Shown here in pieces: positions 34,455 through 46,260 of a stretch of DNA of 64,000 nucleotides (the first letter of the stretch is position 1; every line of letters begins with the position of its first letter). Both the position numbers and the translations under genes were made by a program. The stretch spans positions 9,858,001-9,922,000 of the forward strand of contig OY783209.1 in NCBI GenBank assembly GCA_963678705.1. Direction: 5' to 3'. The stretch comes from Panorpa germanica (Eukaryota; Arthropoda; Insecta; Mecoptera; Panorpidae). The notes beneath the pieces are model-generated. The model was not told the origin of the DNA, ran no database searches, and saw nothing but the letters and a program-made list of their open reading frames with translations.

Positions 34455-35457
34455 TGTAACCCTACCCCTTATATCTACTATCTATAGATGGTGGTAGTTA
34501 CTTATTTTATGAGAGCGATACTACAATCGTCTCATGCGAAAGTTCGTTTATGGGGATCTGGTTCCCCTTGAGTCGGATGACCAAGCTAATTCTGCTAATT
34601 GTGGAGGCTTCTTTATCATTCAGGACTTATTACCTCATCTAATTATATTTCATAAATATATTAGGTTTTACTTACTTTTTGTACTTTCTCTGCAGGCAGC
34701 TTCCTCTGCTTTGGACAATCACTTTATTTAACGCGACACGACCGTTAATTCTAAGTACTTTTACAATTAAAACAAGGGAATCCTTAACACTTAATTCTTT
34801 ATTATTCAAAACTTAATTAATACAAATCTTAGTAATTTTAATAATCTTTATGTCAAAGCGACTGACTAATACCCGAACCACCGACTAAGGGGCGCTACTC
34901 CCTTATTAGACGGGGCTGATTAGACAGACCTTTCGATTGACGTCTCGACGTACTAACTGGCTGATTGATCTTGATGGACTGACCCCCTCTACTCTCTTAA
35001 ACTAAGCTTATATAGATTAAAACCCTTTGTTTGAACATATGAACTCGTTTGAACTCAAATGTTATTTCGTCATCACTACTAAAATCAGATGACATTCCGT
35101 CATCAGTTCTTTGGACTTTTCATATTTGGTTTTAATATAAACATTATTTGAATCTCCACGTGCCTCACGCCCAAAAGCTACACGTGTCTTAAACAAAGGA
35201 AGTTAATTAATATTTCTCTTAAAAGTTATTGTAAATACTGCGTCAGCAATTTTGATTATGATACTAATATACGGACATGGTTCTCTCGATAAAGCAATAC
35301 TAAATGTAAATAATGTTCACGACATTTAGACGCCTAAAACTAATAAAAATACAAAGTATTTGAATCTTCCAATGGTTCTTAAATAGTTAGTTAAAATATA
35401 TTATCAATAATTAATGAATCTATAATAATCTATATATATATATATGGGACTGTTACA
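34455..35457 (-). repeat. 5' LTR of the Gypsy element
   Basis: 1,003 bp, identical in length and in every stretch compared to 23957-24959. TG...CA ends with 6-bp inverted repeat TGTAAC/GTTACA. It carries the promoter listed separately. Confidence 0.95.
34978..35014 (-). promoter_or_regulatory. LTR promoter: TATA box and initiator
   Basis: Minus strand TATATAAG at 35014-35007 is followed about 32 nt later by TCAGT (34982-34978), the arthropod initiator consensus. The predicted start is the A at 34980. Confidence 0.6.
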
Positions 35458-35461
35458 CTAA

Positions 35462-36295
35462 TTGTATTTTGTCGGGCTCTACAACACAAAAAATATTACA
35501 AATTCTTACAATACATAAAATATGTTAAACTCAGTGCTAGATAATAAATAATCATTGTCATGTTTATTTTTAAATTCTAACAATACATTCATGTAACTCA
35601 ATAAATTACAATTAAACTATTTTAACAACAACAAACACAATTAGTAACAGATATTACTATATCTCAAAAACTTACCATTAGTAAATATTTAAATTAATTT
35701 ATCCAAATTGTTTATAATATTAATAAAAAAAAACATTCATCACCAATCACAATTAATTTATTTAATAATAATTAACAACACACTGAACTCATTATCACTA
35801 ATTAAAAACAATTAAATATATTTTATAAAATAAATAAACGCTGTCTGTCACCGAAACTGTGTTTTGATTCTACTCGCAGGCTATCGTATCATGTGGCCCA
35901 CTAAATCGCGATATTTACTGCGCATTTCAAGAAACCGTCTGTTTCGGACAAGGGTTGACGCCCGTCTGAACATCCCTGCGTTGCGGAGCGTCGATTTTGA
36001 GTGTGACACTATGTAAGGGTAGGTTAGAGCGAAATAGATATATACTAAAATTATTTTAATATCTTTTACTTATATGTTAAAAAGAAACAGATATATTTTA
36101 TCTGTCTGTTATAAATGAAGATGATATCGCTCATCAGGTTTTTGTCTTTCTTATCACTCGTGTAAGCGAGATATAATGATTTTATAAAAACTATTTTTTT
36201 CTGTTATATATTTAATGCTTGTTTTTCTATAGGGTTAAGTTTCAGTAAAGAAAATTATCATGAATGAATTGACCAGTATTATATGGGGTGCTAAG

Positions 36296-36328
<33 letters not shown>

Positions 36329-36664
36329 TATTCATATATATGTGAGTGTTCAAAGAAAATAAAAGCACATAGTGTGGATAGGAGTATGTGAGATAGACAT
36401 ACATGTATTTCATAAACGATAGAATGAGAGAGAACGATGTTTGTTTAAAGATATAGCATAGCATATGTAAATAAGAATTCTCTGTGCAAATACTCGTATA
36501 TGGGAATTTAATTAAGCACCAATGGAATCTAGAATTTATTAGTATAAAGCTCAATAATATTACTTCTTCTTTTCTCATAGAAAACATCAAGACCGGAGTA
36601 AGTAATACAGTAAGTAACAGCTAAAGGGGGAGGGGTAAGGTTTCAACTTTTTATTTATATAATA
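35462..36664. other. No gene recognised
   Basis: AT-rich. A TA-dinucleotide array lies at about 36296-36330. A GC-richer patch at 35870-36005 follows a TTCTACTCGCAG acceptor-like sequence but gives no recognisable peptide. Confidence 0.4.
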
Positions 36665-37303
36665 TTATTGTACAACATATTAAGTTTATCGTGTAAAAAT
36701 TTGAAGTCGATTGGAGAAAAACTGTCGGAGATATAGAGTTTTAAGTCTTCACCTCCCTGGTCTGCTTTCGTGTTACTTTTAAACTTTTAAATGCGGTTTC
36801 TCACACATAGTTTTTTCAGAGTCGGTGCCCTCTCTACCTCAAAATGTACTAGACCGATTCTTTTGAAATTTTGCACACTCTTTTTTTAATTTTTTATTTT
36901 AACGTATTTTAAAATAACAAAGTTTTTGATTTTTTTCATGAGAAATCGGTATTTCGGTATCGTGTTAAACTTTTAAATGCTGTAAAAAATTGAAAAATAA
37001 TTAAAAAAAGAAAAACTCGACAGCGTTACCTGCAGAAAGTTATCAAGTAACGAAATCATTTTGGGTTTTTGATCTCAGAAAATTCAGTGATGAGTTATGA
37101 GGGACACCGCAATGTTACTTTTTTTGTGACGTCTGCGGAGATTCGCTGTCAATGCCTCATTTCTTGACATTTATTTATGAAAATTTCACAAAGTAATCTT
37201 CAAATGTCATTTTATCATGTAGTAATTATAGAAATAATTATATATTAACTGTGTCGTCAAAAAACATTATCGAAAATATCCTTTTTTAACCGTTTTGACC
37301 ATA
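36665..37303 (+). repeat. Dispersed repeat B, copy 3
   Basis: Same orientation and blocks as 8391-9075, with small deletions (for example after ACACTCTTTTTT). Confidence 0.7.
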
Positions 37304-38171
37304 CTGAACTATATAGCCACGTCCTTCTAGCCACCCTGTCCTTTAGCCACTATTTAGCCACCCTGTATTAAATTGTCACTAAACTGTGAGAAATATACTT
37401 TAAATATTACTATGTGACAGTGATATCGTACCATAGTGCTATAATATGTATAATTTCAATAAAATTAAGATGACAATTATGGAGCCACATCCACATAATC
37501 CGGCACTGACTATTCCATAAGTACAAACCCTATCAGACCATAAATTGCTTTCCAAATATGAAGTCAAAAGGTGCAGGATTACATTAAGTCTAAACGATTT
37601 AATCCTTGTACCTAAATAAATGCCCTAAATCTTCCGCTTTGTAATACGTGAATAAAATATTTAACATATTTAACCATAGGCCAACAACCTCCACCCTCAC
37701 TCCATCGAGGATGAGAAGGTCAAAGGTGGTTTACATTTTTGTCATAATGAAATATATCACAACTTAACTAAGAGACCTTTCAAAAATATTTCATATACTT
37801 GTTCTTGGGGTGACATCATGAAAAACACAAATAACCAAAAATTAATCGGATAGTTCAGCATTCGATGGTGTCCAAGAGAACCTAGTGGTTTATGATAGGC
37901 TGTGGTAATATAAATTGAAAATTAAAATCTATCAAGTGTATCATTGAGCCTGTGAGACCTAAGGGAGCATGCAAACCATCTGGCTTTTTCAATGTAGGGA
38001 TGGGATTAAGCTATGTGGAACTATGAGAGAGCAGGAGGAGTTGGAATCAAGCTACATAATTTTCTTCATTTATATATTGAAAGAATCTGAAGGAGGAAGG
38101 GATTCTTTGACTGTAACTGAAAAAGATATTTTCAGGAGATATAGGAGGAGCTTTTTAATTGTGAATTAAAC
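37304..38171. other. No gene recognised
   Basis: A short tandem of AGCCACCCTGT-like units lies near 37325-37370. A 66-codon forward frame at 37969-38169 is not supported. Confidence 0.4.
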
Positions 38172-38595
38172 CTTAAATACAGTGACGTAGCGTGCCTTAG
38201 CGAGCCCTGTATCAAAATTGGTTGGGGGCCCAAATGATGGGTAAAAAATTTTCGCAAAAGGAACAAAAACGCTCGCATTTAATTATAATAATTATATATT
38301 AATTCGATTTCTTCTTTCTTTAATTTTTGAAAACTTATGTTACTCCCCACTCTTTTGCTAGATCTCTGGACTCGTTCAGCAAACCATGGAATGAATTTTG
38401 ATTTCTTATTTCGTTCAGTCTACTCAAGAGATTACTTAGAAAAATGCTAGCTTTCTGTAAGTCATTAATTTCATGCAATAAAGCTCTAGAGACAGGATTA
38501 ATGATTTGAAATAGTGAAGAAAAAAAGGTTTTTGCTTACACACGTCTGGGGCCCCGTATCATTGATACGGCGGTAGCTACGCCCCTGCTTAAATC
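38172..38595. mobile_element. 408-bp non-autonomous hAT element
   Basis: The element spans 38180-38587. The left end is CAGTGACGTAGCGTGCC and the inverted right end is CAGGGGCGTAGCTACCG. The 8-bp flanks CTTAAATA (38172-38179) and CTTAAATC (38588-38595) match at 7 of 8 positions. No transposase. Confidence 0.8.
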
Positions 38596-39269
38596 CATGT
38601 AACTGTGTTTAGTAGGAGCTATACCTCTCACTTCCCTCAGACGTCTGGCAACTTCTAAAATATGAAATCCTTTACAAAAGCCACATATTTTAAATTTTCT
38701 TATAAAATTCTAAATTCAGAAATTCAGGTTCGACATTGACCTTTGTGTTTACGGAATTTTCATTTCTTAGAAATAACGAAACAAATATTCAAAAAATTTT
38801 GAATTCCATAAATTTTTGGCATTTTAACTTTTTACCCTTTTCATTTTAATATTGATCAAAATACCACCGTAATAAAGTTATTGTGAGGCTTTATTTAATC
38901 CACCACCTCCCAAAATATCTCTGCCTGTCACGAAAAACATTGACATTGTTGTATTGGTTTTTATTAAAAGTAATTAAAATCAACTTTACAGCTCAGCGCC
39001 ACAGAGAGACCACATTGTGACAAAGTGAACACTGAACTGATAATTTTGTTTTTTTATATTTGGGAGAATATGAGGTTCAAAAACATCGCATGTAAATGTT
39101 ATGTCTCATATGTAAATATATCTCAGAACACTTTAAATCTTCATTTTATTTATTTATTATATTAATTGTGTGCCTTTCGGCTTACAATCTACATTATTAT
39201 ATTTCTTAATGCATTTCATATAAATTCAAAGTTAAAAACTAAACTTAAACTATTCTAGACTATTACTAC
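38596..39269. other. No gene recognised
   Basis: AT-rich, with no supported coding or structural feature. Confidence 0.4.
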
Positions 39270-39640
39270 TTCGAATAGTACTTTCTGTTTCTTGATCCTC
39301 TCTCTTCATGTCCCCTACTCCTCCTTTATTCACACCGTTTCCTGCTTCTCCTTCCTTATTGCCTGTATCTTCATCTATCACCTCTTGCTTTCCTTGTCTC
39401 CTCTCGACAAACCCTCTATTATCTCTTCACTATCCTTCCTGCCTTCTCTCTTCGTTTTCACTTCTCCACTTATGTCTATTACTCTATCTTTACTATTTCC
39501 TCTTGACTCTCTTACTTTACTATTTCTTCTTGACTCTCTACCTTTACTATTTTATTATTGTCTCTATTTCCGTCATCCACCTCTTGTCCTTATCTCCTTT
39601 CCGCAAATCCTCTATTTTTCTGAACTGAAGTTTAACACTT
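39270..39640 (-). mobile_element. LINE 3'-end fragment
   Basis: Pyrimidine-rich plus strand (TCCTTGTCTCCTCTC, CTATTTCC, CCATCCACCTCTT-like blocks) resembling the antisense of the LINE at 20660-21500. It includes a threefold CTTTACTATTTCxTCTTGACTCT tandem at about 39486-39550. The plus-strand frames are composition artefacts. Confidence 0.4.
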
Positions 39641-39728
39641 TAAATCTTCATATTGAGAAGGAGATTAAAGTATCTTACTGGATCTCAATGGCTGTAAAAT
39701 GGGCTACGAATTGCTAATCTCCACTACT

Positions 39729-39912
39729 ATGCTACTCAGGCCCGGATTTGAAGGAGGGTAGGCGGGGCCTCCACAATAGAGATAAAAGCAATAAATTTTT
39801 GAAAGACTTGACGGAAAGAAATTGTACCTTTTATTCGGAAAATAATTAGGGGCCTCCACTCCTTCATTGCAGCAGAGCCTCCACACCTGTAAATCACAAC
39901 TCTGATACTACT
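39729..39912. mobile_element. 168-bp non-autonomous hAT element
   Basis: The element spans 39737-39904. The left end is CAGGCCCGGATTTGA and the inverted right end is CAGAGTTGTGATTTA, both of the hAT CAG-GGATTT type. The 8-bp flanks ATGCTACT and ATACTACT match at 7 of 8 positions. Confidence 0.7.
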
Positions 39913-41429
39913 ATCTAGCATATTTTCCAGATTTAGCCCCCTACGACAGTTTCCCGTTTCCAAACTTGAAGAAATGGCTGTGCAATAAGAGATTATGCAT
40001 TACTAAAATCACTGAAACAAACGCCTATTTTGAGGACATTGAGAAAACCTGTTATTAAGAGGGAATAAATGTATCGAGCTTAAAGAAGGCTATGTTGATA
40101 AATAAATCGCTTTTTCAAAACTTTTACAAGCTACATCTGTAAATAGTAATGAAGCATCTTAATAACTTAGTAATAAATAATTAATACAACATATTAAAAA
40201 ACTATAGAATTAGAGAAAAGAATTGATGGGCAATTCCCTAATATAAGGCCCATTATAAGGCTAATGCGTCTCTTCATGTGTAGCAAATATATTCGCACCA
40301 CATATTAACAAATTCATAATAGCGATTATTTTGTAAAGCTTAAATTTTATCAGTTAATTTTAATTATACCTTAATTTAAATTAGCAAACAAAAATCTCCT
40401 CCTCTTCTCATTTTATTCGCGGTTTTCAATCCTCGAGATACGCGAAACGTTGTAGGAGATCAGATCATTTACACTCGAATACATTTTGTGAGATCTGCTC
40501 CACGCTACCGTCTACATCCACGTCCTCATCTGCGAACTAAACGGTTGATGTTTTCAATTTTTTATTATATTTTTAATTTACAATTAAATTAAGTCGCCAT
40601 TATCCTTATCTTGTATTTTATGTTGTTCTTACCAGTTCGTAGGATTATGAAATGTTTTTCATTAAAATTATTAATTAGTATTTGCGTACAATGTTGATCA
40701 GTGATTCCCAAACCATTTTTCGCTTGAACCGCGTTCCTTGTTATTCTGTTTTCTTTCATTTTGCTAGAAAATGAGCTTGTGAACTTTTTTTTTAGGGTCG
40801 TTTCTTTGGTTTATAGAATGGCTCGACCAAGAATTGGTTCTATACTGTTCTATTTACACATGATGTGTTGTTAATGCATATTCAAAGAGTTGTGCGTGTT
40901 AATTCCGCAGTGCGTGTGTCCACAATCAACAATATGTTGTACAAAAGAAAGATAAGGTTTTGAGAAAAAGTAAAAACTATGGAACCCCTTTCAGGTCCGG
41001 TCTGTATGGCTAAAGCAAGACATTTATACGACGAACCAGATACCCCCTCTCCCCACTCCTTTCTTCTTTCCTTTATATATATTCAATTATAATAATAAAT
41101 TCATTTCTCCCAGTTTTCAGGAAACGACAAAGAAATTTAATTTTGCTAATTAATCAAATCAAAAAATGGATTTAGTGAGATGCTAATTAAATTGACAAGT
41201 TAATTAAATATAAATTAGAATATTTCTTAGCAGACTGGTTGACTTTGTGAGCTTCTTGTCAGTACAATCACGTAAAACACAAAAGTTAAATATAGAAATA
41301 CAAAAACTAATTTCTGTATTTGTTAAAATTGTTTTATATAAGCTATTGTATGTATTTATGGTTATTTATTGCGTTTTTCCGTTAGGTATTACAGTCTTTT
41401 ATATAAATTCTACCATGTAATGAAAGTAA
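39913..41429. other. No gene recognised
   Basis: AT-rich with a GC-richer patch at about 40420-40545. No supported feature. Confidence 0.4.
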
Positions 41430-41830
41430 TGAACCTTCTCTTTTCCACTCCTTCTTCTCTGTATCTCTGCCATCCTTCTCTTTCCTTCCTTGTCTCTTCT
41501 CAAAAATTCTTTTCACTGATATCCTTAGTTCATTTACAGCACTCCTCCTCCTCTACTTCCATCCTTCTTGTATATACTTCCGCCAACCACCTCTTCCCTT
41601 TGTTTCACCCTCTCATCAACTCCCCTTTCTTCTTTTCACTCCTTATTTTGCTTTCACATATTTCTTTAATGTGCTCCAACGTTTCTATTTCTTTCTTGCA
41701 CACTTTGCATAACCTTTCCTCTCTTTTTTCTCAATGCCATGCTGTCTTTTTCTTTATTTTCCATTCTGAATCTTGTTCTTTTCCTCCTATATATTCTGGT
41801 ATCACTTAATTATTTTCTCTCCTTTCCTAT
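41430..41830 (-). mobile_element. LINE 3'-end fragment with zinc-knuckle region
   Basis: TTTAATGTGCTCCAACGTTTC and the following blocks match 20938-21010 (antisense of the C-x2-C-x8-H-x4-C region). The copy is older and out of frame. Confidence 0.55.
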
Positions 41831-42409
41831 GTCTCTTCCGCCGTCACTCCATATAAACATTTGTGAAATAAGCACAAATATAACGAGATATTTAGTCTAC
41901 TTCAAGAATATAAATGTTTCAAGTTAAAGCCGGTATCGCTATTTAAACTACCTATATTGATTATGTCGACTTATTGGCTTATACATATACTTAATAATGT
42001 CCTGCTATGAATGCAGTACTTAAAACTAAAATAATAGTAAGCATAATCATAAGTGTGACCCTGCCTACAATAGATATGTCAACAATTATGTTTCCAAAAA
42101 TAGTTTTACAGTTACGTCATATGTGGGATCCACGAAATACAATTAAGAAATAATAATTATAAAAAATCAAAATGATTAAACTATATTTCATAATATTTAT
42201 GTAATTCAAAATAAATTACGAATGTTTCAAGGTTGCAAGTCAAAGTGCGCATTATCCAAAGGTTGAAAGGTCAATGTAATCTATCAGGCTTTAGCACACG
42301 CTGCGTGTGATAATATTGTGATTCCAAATATTTAATAAAATGAATGTGGTATAAGTTTACAGTTAACAAAAAAAAATGTTAAAAATACTTTATAATTTTG
42401 TCTTTAAGA
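41831..42409. other. No gene recognised
   Basis: AT-rich, with no supported feature. Confidence 0.4.
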
Positions 42410-42810
42410 GGGGAGTAAGGTCAAAACGATAAAAAAGAAGCACATTTTCGATAATGTTTTTAGACGACACAGTTAATATATAATTATTTCTATAATTACT
42501 ACATGATAAAATGACATTTGAAGAATACTTTGTGAAATTTTCATAAATAAATATCAAGAAATGAGGCATTGACAGCGAATCTCCGCAGACGTCACACAGA
42601 AAAGTAACATTGCGGTGCCACTCATAACTTACCACTGGATTTTCTGAAATCAAAAAACTAAAATGATTTTATTAGTTGATAAGTTTCTGCAGGTAAAGCC
42701 GTCGAGTTTTTATTTTTTTGTTGCTTTTTCAATTTTTTACATAACTAAATCAGAAACTTCGTTATTTTAAAATACGTTAAAATTAAAAAATAAAAAAAAA
42801 ATTTCCTATC
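42410..42810 (-). repeat. Dispersed repeat B, copy 4 (truncated)
   Basis: Reverse-orientation copy starting GTAAGGTCAAAACGATAAAA. It matches 18692-19100 and stops before the GGTGCC block. Confidence 0.65.
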
Positions 42811-43188
42811 GTTATCATCCTATTGGTCGTCATTCCTTAAAAAACAACTTTTCTTGAGAAATATTCAGATGATCTCATAGACCACACTAATGAGTAGTAA
42901 TTATCAACCAGTATTTCTTATATTTAATTAATTAACTCGTTTAACAATTTAAATATTCAACCTTCACTAATCGCAAATCTTACATTTCTATTTAACAAAC
43001 AAAACAATATCTTTGTTCCAACAATGTAAAAAACTCTAAGATTGCTCTTAAAGAATATCACGCTAATATACGTGTTACACGAATTTCTTGTATACAAAAT
43101 TGTATGTAAGGAGAATCTCTAAGCATATCTAATTTTATCTTTGATTTAAATGTTTTCATTCTTCTGAATATTGGACATATATTTACAG

Positions 43189-43617
43189 TGCACCTCGCGT
43201 TTACAAGCGAAAGTATGGAAGGAGCAATATCGGCGTGCTAGCCAAGTCCAGTTAGTTGAATTGCCTAACTTGGCTGCTAAGTCAAATGCAGAAGGATACA
43301 ACCTTGTGATAATAATTTTAATAAATGATGTTTTAGTTTTTGATTTACATTTATGTATACTTTACTTTATGTTAAGTATATAATATACTTTTTATTCACA
43401 GTCCGAATATTTACAATACGAACGTTTGATAATCGGACCACCTGTCGGCGAGACATTTGTCGATGTGCCGAGAATGAACATCGTATTGGTCTCACCTCTC
43501 GTTGCCTTTCACTTGTGTCAAAATACCACTCATAAACGAAGGAAAGCCAACGCGAGGCGAGAACTACTGTACACACTCGATCTCGCCTGTATCGTCGAGA
43601 GTGAACTGTCGGCATAA
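43189..43617 (+). CDS. Second and third coding exons of an unrecognised gene (candidate)
   Basis: Exon 43189-43305 (39 codons) has acceptor TATTTACAG and donor GTGATA. Exon 43402-43617 (71 codons plus TAA) has acceptor TTATTCACAG. Both junctions are phase 0, and the frame runs through both exons and joins in frame with 14588-14752. The peptide starts CTSRLQAKVWKEQYRRASQ; later it reads GPPVGETFVDVPRMNIVLV and ends VESELSA. It is rich in charged residues, with no obvious membrane span. The sequence is less AT-rich than its flanks, as expected for coding DNA. I recognise no family. A hAT fragment begins 20 bp after the stop. The donor GTGATA is weak, and the gene model needs transcript support. 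Confidence 0.45.
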
Positions 43618-43636
43618 TATACATATACCCTCTAAA

Positions 43637-43998
43637 CAGAGGCGGCCTTTGGGGGTGACAAGCAGGGCAACCGCACGGGGCCTCGCATTCTCGCGCAACA
43701 ACCCTTTGAATCTCGTGCCTCGCTCTTTAGAAATTCTACTAGAATCACTGCGTATATATTTTAAGGCATTCATGTACCTTAGTTTATCATCATTAATATT
43801 TGTCGTTTTTGTGCTTGTTAACTTTTATAAAACTTCAAATATAAAATTTTATTTCTCGTAAATCATCATCAAAAATACTTACTTACAATTTACATAAATT
43901 ATGCAAAGAACAGGTGCCTCGCAAAGATCTGCCGCCCGGGGCCTGGCAAATATCTGCTACCCCGTGGCCTCGCAAAGTTCTCCTGCCCGGGGTCTCGC
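43637..43998. mobile_element. hAT-derived fragment related to 21670-22069
   Basis: Starts CAGAGGCGGCCTTTGGGGG and shares GACAAGCAGGGCAACCGC, CCTCGCATTCTCGCGCAACA and the AT-rich core with the element at 21670. The right terminal repeat and a matching 8-bp flank are missing, so the copy is truncated or rearranged. GCCCGGGGCCTxGCA-like units are repeated at its right side. Confidence 0.7.
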
Positions 43999-44560
43999 AT
44001 CCATCTAACATAACAAAAGTTACCAGTTGCTTGAACAATGTTACCTAATATATAACGTTTTGAGACGTATCTAACAATAAATCTATCTTTTTGTTCATTA
44101 ACATAATCATAAAAATTGTTAAGCAGCATTTTTTAAATTATGACGTCCTTGGGGATACGACATCGACTTTAAATAAATTTTAAAAAGATTATGCAGTTTT
44201 CTTGTAAGCAACTTGGAGATTGGTAATTTCTACTGGGTACCAAATTTTCTACACTTTCAACATTTTAAAGAATAATATAATGAGGATAAATTTGGTCTAG
44301 AGACCTATATTTGTCGACCACTGTTCTACTCTGTTTTTATTACAACAATAATTGCTACAACATAACAACTTTTATTTTTTCTTAACTTTATTCAAAAATA
44401 TTATTAGCTATCGTTTAAAAATGAATAAATGAAAATAATGAATAATAATTAATCCAATAGTGATAATTGGTTGCCAATCCCTGATTGCTCCCCACTTCTG
44501 AATTATGACATCATCACTTTATGCGGAGTGTTGGGTCTGCGGGTTTGTCATTGAAGCATT
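43999..44560. other. No gene recognised
   Basis: AT-rich sequence before the candidate 5' exon of the Gly-rich gene. Confidence 0.4.
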
Positions 44561-44768
44561 GGTATGGAGAGCGTTGTTAGTAGAAGTCCGTGATTTTTAA
44601 CAAACACAATACAACAGCCGAGCCTCGAACTGACAACTAACAACTGACGCAGTGTGGAGTGAAGTGAAATCGAACAATTATTATTATTTGTTTTGTTAGA
44701 AGTGTCAAATTGTGTTAAGCTGACAAGTGATATAACGAACTCTGGAGTAGATTTATTTTAAAAAAGTG
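44561..44768 (+). other. Candidate 5' UTR exon and promoter of the Cys/Gly-rich gene
   Basis: A compositionally distinct, less AT-rich stretch (ACAACAGCCGAGCCTCGAAC, CAGTGTGGAGTGAAGTG) ends at a strong donor GTG|GTGAGT (44769 on). It has no ATG-led long frame. The next acceptor before a signal-peptide ATG in the same orientation is at 49653. The transcription start is not determined. Confidence 0.4.
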
Positions 44769-46104
44769 GTGAGTTTTGTCAGTTTATTTTATCGAAAAAG
44801 TGTTAAGAGCAAAGGTTATATTTAGATAACATCGCAGATCGCAGTTGTATGGTAAATTACACTGTAAATAATATTCGCTTCAATTTTCAAAACACTCAAC
44901 CAGATTTCTTAGTCTTGGACTCTGTCCCAGTTTCCTTTTATTAAATGTTTCGAAGAATCGTAGTTATTGAAAGACATTTAATCAGTACCGGATTAGGTTG
45001 TATAAGTAGACAGAAATATAAGTGAGGTATTACATTAATTTTATGAAAATATATATATTAGACAGTATATTTTATTTTAGGGGTCGTTTTTTTAATTTTC
45101 GATTGAAATAAACTAATACATGTATATTGGCGTTATTATTTTTTTAAATATCCAAAAGTTAACGGAGGTAAAGCTATATCAAATTTCAGTTTTATAATTA
45201 TTTGCATTTTTCTATCAGGATTCCAAAAAATCGCTTCTATCTTTCATAGTAGATTTAGTTGTATCTGTTCAAAAGTTACTGAACTGGAAGCTCCATCCCT
45301 TTAGGCTCTGAACAACATGAATATTACCTTAAATACATGTAAAGTTTTCTATAAGCGATACTTACTAATATTTAATGTCATTTTTTAACTTACCTTACAT
45401 ATTTAACATATTTTGTTACATTGTCATTAAATAAATACGGAATATTCTTTAAATATTTTACTAATATAACATAAATATTGCATAAAAAGTTTAATTTACA
45501 TTAGAAAACGCAAATGTATATCTAAAGTTTTTTTAATGTAATATTATATTATATATACGTAAAAATGTTCTGTAACCTAATATATAACGTTTTATAACTG
45601 ATTTTTCGACTTCTTGAAAAATAAGTCTTATTAACATATTCATATCTATAATATATTAAAATAAGACCCTTTTAGATTGAATATGGTTAGCTTTGGTTTA
45701 GTAAAATATTATATTTAATGTACGAAACATCCATGTTTAGTGTTTAGCGTGTTATGGAACTCTCCACGTTCCACATTCGCCTAATCCGCTCCTGTTAATG
45801 TAGTTTTTTAGTTCAACTATTTCACTTTATATAATTACATATAATAATAAATTTATTGTAAAGAATTTGAAATAAATTGATATTAATCTCTTCACGGAAA
45901 TATGATTAACAACAATTACGATTGCTTTGAGCAAAAAAGAATGGTATGCTACAGTGTACTTTGTTGAAATGTATGGCTTCATCACCTTGAAACATCAGAA
46001 CCGGCGCGGCGCGGCGACGACAAACCTATGACGTCAGATTCAATGAAAAAATTCTATATAAAGAAATATATAATATATGTATATAATAAAATGCTAAGCT
46101 ACTT
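44769..46104. other. Candidate intron, no gene recognised
   Basis: AT-rich. A short GC block GGCGCGGCGCGGCGACGAC followed by TATGACGTCAG lies at about 46003-46036. Confidence 0.4.
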
Positions 46105-46260
46105 ATTTATTTATTCTCAAACTATGGGTACCAGAGCCTTAAACGCCATTTTTTTTTAATAACACCTTATATTCTAGGAGATATTAATAATTAAAAAAGT
46201 AATTTTGTCTCTTTAATTGTTAAAGGAATTCAACGTTATAGAAAATTGGGTAATTATTCA
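46105..46260 (+). repeat. Partial copy of the AATGGGCTTGTGTCCT-TIR repeat family
   Basis: The blocks GGTACCAGAGCC, ATTCTAGGAGATATTAAT and AATTTTGTCTCTTTAATTGT match the interior of 50078-50717. Confidence 0.5.

Larger units (their letters stand above)
23953..35461 (-). mobile_element. Complete Ty3/Gypsy LTR retrotransposon carrying a macro domain
   Basis: The element proper is 23957-35457 (11,501 bp), transcribed from the minus strand and flanked by a 4-bp duplication CTAA at 23953-23956 and 35458-35461. Order in transcription: 5' LTR (34455-35457), primer-binding site, about 1.35-kb leader, gag, pol (protease, macro domain, reverse transcriptase, RNase H, integrase), about 2.1 kb A-rich 3' region, 3' LTR (23957-24959). 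Both LTRs are 1,003 bp and look identical wherever compared. gag and pol are uninterrupted. The element therefore appears young and potentially competent. No env-like frame is present. Protease-RT-RNase H-integrase order assigns it to Ty3/Gypsy. A tRNA-Leu primer site is known in Mdg3/Micropia-type elements, but the clade is not established here. Confidence 0.95.

Noticed and set aside
39292-39717. Leu/Ser/Phe-rich plus-strand frames here and at 11204, 12529, 21169 and 41369
   Set aside because: They arise from the pyrimidine-rich antisense strand of LINE 3' ends, or from the complement of purine-rich stretches.
43367-43624. 85-codon minus-strand frame opposite the candidate exon at 43402-43617
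   Set aside because: The plus frame has acceptor, phase agreement with the preceding exon and a stop; the minus frame has none of these.
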